Below, piece after piece: positions 55,274 to 64,000 of a stretch of 64,000 bases of DNA (positions are counted from its first letter, which is position 1; each line of letters begins with the position of its first letter). The notes beneath the pieces are model-generated. The model made no database searches. It saw only the letters and a program-made list of their open reading frames with translations, and was not told the DNA's origin. The stretch is from Tricholoma matsutake (lineage: Eukaryota; Basidiomycota; Agaricomycetes; Agaricales; Tricholomataceae). The DNA lies in contig AP026538.1 in the NCBI GenBank assembly GCA_026075535.2, positions 8,122,001-8,186,000 on the forward strand, written 5' to 3'. Position numbers and translations under genes: made by a program.

Positions 55274-55635
55274 TGTTGAGATCTGCTGCACCATGAATAC
55301 ATGTTTTGATGCTGTTTGATGTGGTGTGTTATTTATAGCACACTTTGTGATGTGTACATTCCCCTTATCAATTATCCCTTTATCACATCCCTTTCTTCTA
55401 TATACCATTGTCATGCTCACAGTATATATATCAGACATAGTAGACACATACACCTCAGTCTGTTATACACAGACTGAGGTGAGTAGATATTATTTCATTG
55501 ATTGCTTATGGTTACTCACTATACCACTTGTAGATCGATTACTTGTGTATTCTAGGTATAGTAGTAACTCTAATAATAGTCAGTTATACACAGACTGAGA
55601 TTGATTACTCATGTATTCTAGGTTGGATCTCTACA
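55274..55635 (+). repeat. 3' LTR of copia B
   Basis: 362 bp, TGTTGAGATCTGC to ATCTCTACA, with the CACCTCAGTC/GACTGAGGTG inverted repeat perfect at 55451-55481. Confidence 0.9.
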
Positions 55636-55640
55636 AACAG

Positions 55641-56647
55641 AATGTCTGATAGTCAACCTTTCCTCAATGCTTTTGGGTTGCTATACTCTCTTAAATTACA
55701 AAAAGAATGCTCCCACAGCCTTTCAGCATTTCATGAATGACATCTTCAGTAACATGCTAGACATCAGTGTGATTGTCTACCTCAACAACATCCTAATCTA
55801 CTCCAATGACATGAGTCAGCATAAATCTCACATTAAGGAAGTTCTCTGAAGACTCCAGAGAAACAGTCTCTACACTGCTGCACAGAAATGTGAATTCCAC
55901 AAACACAGCATGGAATACTTGGGGTTCATCCTCTCTCCAGATGGGCTCCAGATGTCTGAAGACAAAGTCAAAACCATCCTTGACTGGCCAGAACCTTGGA
56001 AAGTTAAGGATATCCAGTCCTTCCTAGGATTTTGCAACTTCTACCAATGTTCTATCCACAAGTATTCTGACATTGTCATCCACTCACCTGACTAACTCAG
56101 AAACACACTCCTTGGGACTTCAACATGAAGTGTCAGGAAGCCTTCAACAAACTGAAGGAAGAATCCACCCATGCCCCAGTGCTCACACAATGGTTACTGG
56201 ACTCCTGGAGATCCTGCAGATGGATACCTCAGACTATGTGCTTGTGATATCCTTTCAGTACACTCTGCAGATGGAGAGATTCACCCAGTGGCATTCCACT
56301 CCCACTCCTTTAACCCCACTGATTTAAACTATGATACCCATGACAAGGAACTCTTGGCCATCTTTGAAGCTTTTAAACACTGGCAGCAGTACCTCAAAGG
56401 CTCCAGAAATCTGATAGATGTGGTCACTGATCACAAAACTCTGGAGTACTTCAGCACCACAAAGTTCCTTACCTGTCACCAAGCCCATTGGTCAGAAGAC
56501 CTTTCTCAATTCAACCTCATTATTTGTTTTCACCCCAGGAAATTGGGGGGCAAAACCCAATGCACTCACTAGATGCTGGGACATCTATAACAAAGGGGGA
56601 GATAGTGACTTTGCCTCTATAAACCCAAGCAATTTCTGACCTGTCTT
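55641..56647 (+). pseudogene. Gypsy RT-RNase H relic with double catalytic Asp loss
   Basis: A fragment of a third gypsy family: [15 protein letters not shown], then [11 protein letters not shown] where YLDDILIY is the rule (AAC AAC at 55784-55789). KCEFHKHSMEYLGFILSPDG, ILDWPEPWKVKDIQSFLGFC and RNase H HPVAFHSHSFNP, LNYDTHDKELLAIFEAFKHW follow, ending with WGAKPNALTRCWDIY. It has TGA/TAA stops, a small insertion near 55681-55705 and several frameshifts. Copia B bounds it left, copia C right. Confidence 0.85.
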
Positions 56648-56872
56648 TATTGAGATCTACACTGTGAATGTGCCCTTTGATGCAGCATGCTAATTATAGC
56701 ACACAACATGATGCATGTTTCCCCTTGTCCAGATCCCTTTCTAATAGTCCCTTTATCATATTTTCTATTGTCATACTCATGATATATATATTCGACTAGA
56801 TAGACATAGACACCTCAGTCCATTATACACAGACTGAGTTTATTTGTGTATTATCTAGGCTGGATTTCTATA
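56648..56872 (+). repeat. 5' LTR of copia C (225 bp)
   Basis: TATTGAGATCTAC (from TGTTGAG) to GGATTTCTATA (from CTACA): both termini carry G-to-A or C-to-T changes. Shorter than in copia B. Confidence 0.75.
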
Positions 56873-56883
56873 GGTTATGGGCC
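56873..56883 (+). other. Primer binding site of copia C, half-tRNA type
   Basis: GGTTATGGGCC directly after the LTR. Confidence 0.75.
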
Positions 56884-57092
56884 ACTTCTGTCATGTGTAG
56901 TGATGATAGATATCTTGCCTAGCCACTCGACCGCTCTGTGCCTTGTCATGTGTTTCTTTGATCAACTTGTTCGATCAATATCTTATCAGCACGTGTCACG
57001 CATGTCAGATCCCTTCATCTCCTGCTCGAGTCAAATCTCCCTCTCATCTACCATCTCATCTTTGTCTTTTTTTTTTTTTTTTGCTTGCCAGA

Positions 57093-58350
57093 ATGACTGC
57101 ACCCACTGAACCTCACCCCCCATCCATTTCCCTCATATGACTTTCCACTCAATACTCCGGGGACAAGCTCAATAAGCTTAAATCCAACTACAAAGAATGG
57201 AAGGAGGATATCAGCATTGCCTTGTCCCTCAATGGACTTTTTGAATATGTCACTGGTGAAGTACCAGAGCCTGCCTCTAATGAACCCCATGCTCTATCTA
57301 ATTGGAAGGCTAATTCCCGCCTTGCATATGCTTTCATTGCCTCTGGGGTAGCATCATCTGAATGCTCTTTCTTAGATTCTTCAAAATCTGTTAAAACAAA
57401 CTGGGAGATCCTAGAGAACCATCACCAGAAGGAAGGACCAGTTAGGCAAGTCACTTTATTACAGCAAGCACTTGCTAAGGTAGGTGTCACCCATTATCAG
57501 CACCCTTATGTAAGCTGCTTAGTAAGCAGCCAAATGTTGGTTCTGAAAATTTTTTGAAAAGAATTCAGTGCAAAAGTGCAATTCTGACAAATTTGAGATG
57601 ATTGAATTTTTTGAGTGTGAAATTTTTATATAATTCCTCTATACATCACCAATTAAACCCCATTCTACCTTATCCAGTGCTCCTTAAGCCCTGCTTACTT
57701 GTATAATAGGTATTAATAGCTGGTATGGACCATGTAAGGGTTGATCCCAAGTCACGAGCCATGCTGACTCATGATGTAAATCCCACATGTTGGTCACATG
57801 CACTGGCCAAATGTCGAGAACATAAATTTTTCAGACTTGATATTTTTGTTCAGAATATGCATAAAACTAGTTTAGAGTCACAAAAGAAAATCTGATTTTG
57901 TCACCTTTATTCCTTCACAAGGAAGAAGAATTCTCAAAATATTTTTTCAGAGGATTGACTATTAGGATCTACTCTGTACTTCCCTGGGCTTAGATGTATT
58001 AAAAAGGTGAAGTAGTGGCCATAATAAAGGGCAGCAGACGACAACTATTTGCTTACATAATGATGTGCTGACACTGGGTGATGCCTACCTTATCCAGTGC
58101 ACACCAAATACACCTCTCCCCAAAATGGCTGAATGGATCTGCATGCTTATTGAGCATGTGTTTGCTATGGGAGGTATTACCTCTGACCTCTTATGCTGTA
58201 TCACACTTTTGAATTCCATCAGTTCACATTTTCCTCATGCGCATTCCATTATTTCCTGCAACATTGCTGCATCCATGCCATCTGCACCATACACATCCAA
58301 GAATATTCACTTTTTTTTTGGAAAATGAACAGTCTCTCCAGGACAATGAC
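57093..58350 (+). pseudogene. Copia C gag
   Basis: ATG 57093 (MTAPTEPHPPSISLI), then TGA near 57138. KLNKLKSNYKEWKEDI, NWKANSRLAYAFIASG, HHQKEGPVRQVTLLQQAL follow up to the MITE at 57478. After 58091 it continues IQCTPNTPLPKMAEWICMLI, then LLCCITLLNSISSHFPHAHS, and a shift in a T8 run near 58311. Confidence 0.85.
57478..58090. mobile_element. TA-flanked MITE (613 bp) in copia C gag
   Basis: The ends AGGTAGGTGTCACCC and its inverse AGGTAGGCATCACCC lie in a 38-bp imperfect TIR ending TTATGTAAGC. TA is at 57476-57477 and 58091-58092. Removing it joins CTTGCTA with TCCAGTGC and restores gag. No coding content. Confidence 0.8.
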
Positions 58351-61310
58351 CGATGTACCGATACATCCCCTTCCCTTGCTCTAGCTGTGACCTCAAAACC
58401 GGTCAGGCCTCCTGGGACCACAATCTGCAGCAACTGCAAATGCCCCCAGCACACTAAAGAGTATTGTATCTCAAAAGGCGGCAGTATGGAAGGAAGTACA
58501 ATTGAGAAATCAAAAGCAGCAAGGAAACAGGCGTACAACAAACAGACGTCCAATACTGGAGCTCCCAAGTCTACCATGAAGGTCCCCATTACCATGAAGG
58601 ACAACACCAGTTGTGCGTTCACTGTCATGCTGCTTTGAACATGGCTGAGACAATTCTGGGGGAATTTGCTGGCCTGGCTAGTGACCCCCTTCCTCACGCA
58701 ACTATTGAGGAGGTTGAGTACAAAGGTTGGTTTGCAACTGAGGAGGAGTTCTGTACCTCAGTTAATTGGACCGATAATTCTGTACCAGTAACCATGGATG
58801 CTTTTACAGTTGCCCCACTCAACCAAGCCCTACACACTCCCATCTCCATCCACGATCACCCATCTTATGTTGACACTGGAGCCACCATCCATATTTCTCC
58901 TGATCAATCAGATTTCATCACACTTCACACTATTACCCCACGATCAGTTTGAGGCATCGGGGGTTCTTCTATCTCCGCGATCGGCATGGGAGATATCAAA
59001 CTCCACATTGCCCGAGGTGCATCAATCATTTTATGTAATGCACTCTATGTTCCAAATGTGGCAGTGTGCTTGATCTCAGTTAGCTTGCTTACAAAGGATT
59101 CGAATGCTGTAGTGCATTTGATGCTGGATCACAAATAAGTCCACTGGTGCCCACATAGCCCAAGGCATCCTGTCACCCAACAAGAAACTTTATTCTCTCT
59201 TACTACACTCCGCCTCTGCTGAACATATCTTCACCATCCACTCAGCCCCTAACATTATCACCTGGCATCGCCATCTAGGGCATGCGAACTATCAAGCTTT
59301 GCAAGACATGGCACAAAAAGGGACAATCACTGGTATGCCTGCACAATCCTCCTTTAAACCTCCTAAATGTGAATCTTGCATCCTTGGAAAACAGACCCAC
59401 TCACCTGTTCCTAAGAAGTGCATAGAGGGGGAAGGACATAGGGCTACACAGAAATTGAAAAAAGTTTGGGTAGATCTTTTGGGACCGCATGATGTAAAGT
59501 CATGTTCTGGGAATTCATACATCATTAACATTGTGGATGATTGTACCTCACACCCATGGTCCATACCACTCAAGCATAAGGATGACACATTTCCTGAACT
59601 CAAGGCATGGGAGCTAGCACAAGAAAAGGAGACTGGCTTGCAAGTCGGAACATACATCACAGACAATGGAGAACTCAGGTCACATGAAGTCAAAGCCTGG
59701 CTAAAGGCAAGAGGAACTGATCATAAATTTACTGCACCTTATACTTCAGCTCACATTGGTCATGTAGAACACATGCACAGGACACTAATGGGGAAGGCAT
59801 GCACCATGTGCATTTACACCAACTTACCATCTTATCTTTGGGATGAACTTTACTTAACAGCTTCTCTCCTGCATGCCAAGGCTACAACAAATTCACTAAA
59901 AGGCTCTACCCCTTGGGAGAAGTGGCACAGATGACAACCCGATTACTCTTACATGAGGGAGATTGGTTGAAACAACCCAAAAATCTATGAACATTCAATT
60001 GAATGTGTACTCATTGGCTATGAGCTCAAATCAAAAGTGTATCATTGTTACAATTGGAAAACTGGCAAGGTATATAGCTCATACCATGTCAGGTTTGTCG
60101 AAAGCCATAATGGCCATGTACCATTGCCTGCACTGCACAATGAACCAGGTCAAACAGAAGAGACTCCTCCATTGACTTTCACCCCTGTTGACATCCATGA
60201 TGACATCACCATACCCAATACAGGACCTATTGATGACTTACCCATAGATGAACCTGTTGTGACAGACACTCCTGAGCCAGCACCCTCAGAACCACGCAGA
60301 TCCACCCAGAGTGCCAATTCCTACTAATAAACATCCAAATGGAGGCACAGCCACTACCAGACTAGGTCGAGCTATCCTTGATTCACAAGAATCCACAGAG
60401 CATATAAAGGAGCAACGTACAGAATGGAAGCAAATCTTGGAAGGGCTCCATGACATCATCACGCCTACACCTGTCGATCATGATTGAGCTGATCAGAAAT
60501 TGATCAAAGACCCTACACTTGGTGATCAGGCACATCAATTACACACATTGATCTCGGAGATGTCTGATATAGATCCTGGATCACTACAATTCGAAGATGA
60601 CCCACGTACCTGGGAGAAAGCCCAGAACTCGGCAAATTCTGAGTGCTGGGAGGAAGGCTATCACGAGGAACTCAAGTCCCTAAAAGACATGCAAGTCTAC
60701 AAATTAGTTCCAAGAGCCAATGTACAGGGGTGCCGCATATGTAAGGGTCACCCAGTCTTCCACATCAAATGAAATGAGGATGGCACTCTAGTGCATTGGA
60801 AGGTACACCTTGTTTTCAAAGGGTTCAAACAGATTTATGGCAAAGATTACACAAAAACTACCTCACCTACTGCACCCATGGAATCTTGGCAGATTCTCCT
60901 GCACATTGCCGCCTCGCTTGGCTGGGATGCACAACAAATTGATGTCAAAACTGCATTTCTCTATGGACTCTTACTGGCTGATGAGATTCAGTATATGGAA
61001 CAACCAACTGGTTTTGTAGAAATTGGGAAAGAAGATTGGGTATGGGAGTTACAGCAAGGACTTTACAGTATAAAACAGAGTGGATGCATCTGGAATCAAA
61101 CACTGAATGCACAGATGATTTCTTGGGGTTTTACAAGACTCTCATGTGAATCGTGCATCTACTATTGTAAGGCTAACACTGGAACTGTCGTAGCAGTGGT
61201 CCATGTCAATGACTACCTGTCGATTGCTAGTTGGAAAGAGGAGAATGAATGGTTCAAAGACCAAATGTGCAAAGTCTGGACAATTTCAGATCTGGGAACA
61301 GCATGGTTCA
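58351..61310 (+). pseudogene. Copia C protease, integrase and RT
   Basis: Zinc knuckle CSNCKCPQHTKEYC (about 58426-58470). Protease VDTGATIHIS (Asp kept). TGA near 58951. Integrase: HRHLGHANYQ, VWVDLLGPHD, TDNGELRSHE, HVEHMHRTLMGKA (Glu kept), open 59299-59934. RT: VHWKVHLVFKGFKQIYGKDY, KTAFLYGLLLADE, but the catalytic motif reads VNDYL (AAT 61208-61210) where A and B have VDDYL. It is cut at 61310 by a solo LTR. Confidence 0.88.
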
Positions 61311-61977
61311 TGTTACAATTTTTCTTGTAACTCATGGAACCTGACCAGCCTGATGTACCCGACAATCCCCTCCAGACAGGAGGCACTCCTGATTCATGCT
61401 TAGAGCATGCCCTTCACACCAGACACACACACAATGCATGCTGACAACATGCATTCGATCCCCTTCCCATGGAAGGCACCCTTGATGCATGGTGACTCCA
61501 TGCACCCAAACCCATTCCCACACATGCTGTGATACAACAGCCCTTTGACATGAGGTCTGTGACGTCGGACTCTCACGATTGACATTGGATCCTTGACATT
61601 GGATCCATGACATCGGACACCTCATGCTAGGCATGAGGCTTATTGTTTCTATTCCTACCTGATACATATCTACCTTTCCGATTGGATGATAAGGACCTCC
61701 CTCTTAGTATAAGTACTGCGACTCATAGTAGGGATGTCCTTAGTTTAGATCTAGGCAATCTACAGCTTTAGCTTGTGAACTTGCAAACTTACTCAAAACC
61801 ACCAAGGAAGCCCCTTAGTGTGTGAACCCGAACAACTCTATGCAGAAGGCCTGCTAGAGTGCACTATCCATCTTATGTTGGATGCTCCAAGTAAGACTAG
61901 TGCCGAACGACTTGTCGAGGAAGCACCTCATCAAACAACATTGACTAGATTGAGTGGTTGAGGCTTCGCCCTTAACA
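61311..61977 (+). repeat. Solo LTR G (667 bp) in copia C RT
   Basis: TGTTACAATTTTTC to CGCCCTTAACA, flanked by GTTCA at 61306-61310 and 61978-61982. A TATAAGTA box lies near 61709. The family is not otherwise present in the window. Tandem ATGCATG/CATGCAT-rich and TTGACATTGGATCC repeats occur inside. Confidence 0.85.
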
Positions 61978-61982
61978 GTTCA

Positions 61983-62716
61983 TCGTTGGTATTGCAATCA
62001 CTTGGGACAGGATACATCAAACTGTTGCCCTATCACAAACAGCATTAATTGACAAAATTGTGTCCCAGTTTGGTCAATCCGATGCACATCCCCTATCTGC
62101 ACCAATGGAACCAGGACAGAAACTTTGCCGCATTGACCATGCTGCACTCCCTGTCGATGAACAAGCCAAATTATCAAACTTACCCTATCGTTCTTTGGTT
62201 GGGTGCCTATTATACCTGGCCATCTCAACATGTCTGGATGTCTCATTTGCCATCCAACAACTTTCACAATTTTTGGACTCTTATTCCTTTGAACATTGGG
62301 GTGCTGCTCTACATCTTGTTCGCTACCTTAAAGGAACACGGGACCTTAAACTCTACCTGGGTGGAGACAACCCTATCTCATTATTGGCTTATACAGATTC
62401 TGACTGGGCTAGTTGCCTCAATACTAGGCACAGTGTTGGTGGCTACATATGTTCACTTGGGTCTGGAGCTGTTTTGTGGACTGCTCACAAACAAAAAATG
62501 GTTGCAGCATCATCATGTGAAGCTGAGTATGTTGCAGCTTTTGAGACTGCAAAAGAGTGTGTTTGGATTCGTACATTGTTTACCGCTATCGGTCATCCAC
62601 CTGACATGCTGACCCCAATGTTATGCGACAACACTGCCTCAATTAGCCTGTCATCCTCTTCTCCACTCCAGAGTTAAACATGTCGACATTAAATTTCACT
62701 TCCTTCATGAACACAT
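61983..62716 (+). pseudogene. Copia C RT end and RNase H
   Basis: IVSQFGQSDAHPLSAPMEPG, YRSLVGCLLYLAISTCLDVS, HLVRYLKGTRDLKLYLGG, TDSDWASCLNTRHSVGGY, SSCEAEYVAAFETAKECVW, MLCDNTASISLSS. It is open from 62060 to a frameshift near 62650, one of the best kept copia RNase H segments here. Interrupted at 62717. Confidence 0.88.
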
Positions 62717-64000
62717 TGATGATGCTCAACCCGGAAACCCAAACAAAACCCACAAAAAGGCTTTGGATGGTATAACATGAGTCAGAGGAAGGATGCGAGG
62801 CCCTCTAGATGTCACCTGTCAGACCAACCATCAAATAGTCACAAAACAACTGCTTGTCAAAGCCGTTTGAGGCTAAAAGAATGTGTTTCGAGGACTTGCG
62901 ATGATTTGTGAGATGTTGCAATGATTTTCGAGATGTCGCAATGCTTTTTGAGATGTCACAATATTTTTCAAAGAAGTCTCGAGGAATTTCGAGTGCGCAA
63001 ATATGTTTGGATGCAAGATCGGGGGACTAGACGAGTAGTAGAAGTGAAGAAAAGGCTAATTGAGGGAAGCGAGAGTGAAAATAGCATAATGTGAGGAATT
63101 TCGAGGAATTTCGAGGAAGTTTAGTGTAAAACACCAAACTTTGGACTGAATAAGACTAAACCAAACTCTCAAATCACTGTGATCTGGGAGGAAGATGACG
63201 ACTTTCTAGTACATCTTTTTATATAAAATAAAGAAAGTACCTAAAAAGGCTAGAGAACATGAGGCAAACATGTGGAAAACTTGAGGCAAAAGACAATATA
63301 AGTATATCAGAACAATAAAGCAAGCCTAGAAGGGGTGAATATAACACATGATGAAGAAATAATAAGAAAGAATAGCTAAAACCAGACTGTCCTTGTTATA
63401 AATTGAATAAAAGATCGGAAACTGCTTCGAGCAGATTGTATGCATGCACATGCGGTCGAAATGTGTTCGATATACTCGATATAGTGTCCCATGTGTCCAG
63501 CATGCATCCGAAGATCATTCGAATAGGAAATACTGTGTCCAACGATGTTTTTCGAGGTTTGATGTTTTTCAAAGATTTTCGAAGATTCTTCGGACTTTGT
63601 TTGTGGCTCGAAATCGGTGCGATATTGTTTGACAATGGTAGGGGATATGTCTGGCATGTGTGCGATGATTATTCGGATAGCGATATAGTGTCCGATGTCA
63701 ATTTTCGATGTTCGATGATTTTTGAAGTTGGTCAAGGAAATATTGGACTTGCTCGAAGGCCGATATTGCTGCGATATTGCTCGAAACTGGTTCGGAACTC
63801 GTCGACGATGTTCCAAGTGTATATCCTGAGCTGTACAAATGTCGGGGGAATTGTATTATAATGGCCGAAGGCATACAAAGAATTTCAAGGTGTCGTGATG
63901 ATTTTCGAAGTGTTGTGAAGAATTTCGAAGCATTCTCGTGACTTTGTAGAGGTTCGTAGAGCTTCGTAGAGCTTCGGAGGGGTTCGTATGGGTTTGTAGA
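62717..64000 (-). repeat. Second copy of the reversed F/E-type LTR, truncated by the window
   Basis: Starts TGATGATGCTCAACC and follows the sequence of 51203-52604 closely to the window end. More CpG sites are kept than in the first copy, for example TTTCGAGATG where the other has TTTTCAAAG-like changes, so it is younger. Whether it is a solo LTR or the edge of a full element cannot be seen. Confidence 0.75.

Larger units (their letters stand above)
41223..55635 (+). mobile_element. Ty1/copia element B, complete ends, three nested insertions
   Basis: LTRs 41223-41574 and 55274-55635 are flanked by AACAG at 41218-41222 and 55636-55640. Insertions at 43912-48247, 49811-53130 and 53717-54922 (each with its own duplication) account for about 8.9 kb; without them the element is about 5.5 kb. 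Same family as A and C. Confidence 0.92.
56648..64000 (+). mobile_element. Ty1/copia element C, 3' end beyond the window
   Basis: 5' LTR 56648-56872, PBS 56873-56883, gag-pol from 57093. Insertions at 57478-58090, 61311-61977 and 62717 onward. Same family as A and B. The last recognisable codons (HFLHEH) are at about 62700-62715. Confidence 0.88.

Overview
The window is a nested transposable-element island, almost certainly from a filamentous basidiomycete fungus (Agaricomycetes-like). The evidence is chromodomain Ty3/gypsy elements, several Ty1/copia families, a Plavaka-type (CACTA-like) transposase relic, a relic resembling the basidiomycete DUF6532 family, a 51-nt intron with fungal splice signals, and a gag-only LTR element with a gag type I associate with mushrooms. 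No intact host gene, rRNA gene or functional tRNA gene was found. Nearly every open frame is a decayed piece of a mobile element. The species cannot be named; a TE-rich mushroom such as Tricholoma is only a guess.

Layout. 1-4254: copia A on the minus strand, cut by the window edge, with only two in-frame stops. 4255-6910: 3' end of another copia (D) with its LTR, split by a TA-flanked foldback element (4804-6376). 6911-8309: minus-strand relic of a papain-like (USP-like) protease-domain gene. 8310-27661: what looks like one old TIR element, into which were inserted a hAT-like MITE (8857-10536), gypsy 1 (10584-16652), gypsy 2 (17298-23117), a second MITE (23275-24234) and a third MITE (24627-27210). 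The third MITE itself holds a complete younger TIR element (24648-27003). 27731-28468: DUF6532-like relic with an intact-looking intron. 28483-30714: another TIR element with a Harbinger-like foldback inside. 30723-41217: minus-strand Plavaka relic, split by gypsy 3 (31289-37259) and by a giant-hairpin TIR element (37805-40523). 41223-55635: copia B, complete with 5-bp target duplication, split by a gag-only LTR element (43912-48247), a TIR element (49811-53130, itself split by a reversed solo LTR at 51203-52604) and a solo LTR (53717-54922). 55641-56647: gypsy RT/RNase H relic. 56648-64000: copia C, split by a TA-flanked MITE (57478-58090), a solo LTR (61311-61977) and a long LTR running off the window (62717-64000).

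The unusual feature is a family of non-autonomous TIR elements of about 2 kb (five occurrences). Each has 8-9 bp target duplications where they can be seen and TIRs around TTTACACTCCCCCACC. Just inside each end is a tRNA-like module with recognisable A and B boxes, and the two modules point outward. The bodies share GGGCCCAAAYGAC hairpins followed by consensus intron signals (GTAAGT, ACTAAC, TTTTAG), a dispersed palindrome GAGCAACTGCTC plus GGGGTGG, and arrays of hairpins ending in T-runs. I do not recognise this architecture.

Retroelement mechanics are readable despite decay. The three gypsy elements share a self-priming (Tf1-like) primer site exactly 2 nt after the LTR. They also share a -1 gag-pol arrangement, with a possible slippery heptamer exactly 15 nt before the gag stop. 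The copia elements start their primer site with GGTTATGGGCC, the half-tRNA-iMet type. Inactivation is dominated by CpG transitions: CGA Arg codons became TGA, and catalytic Asp/Glu codons preceded by C became Asn/Lys.
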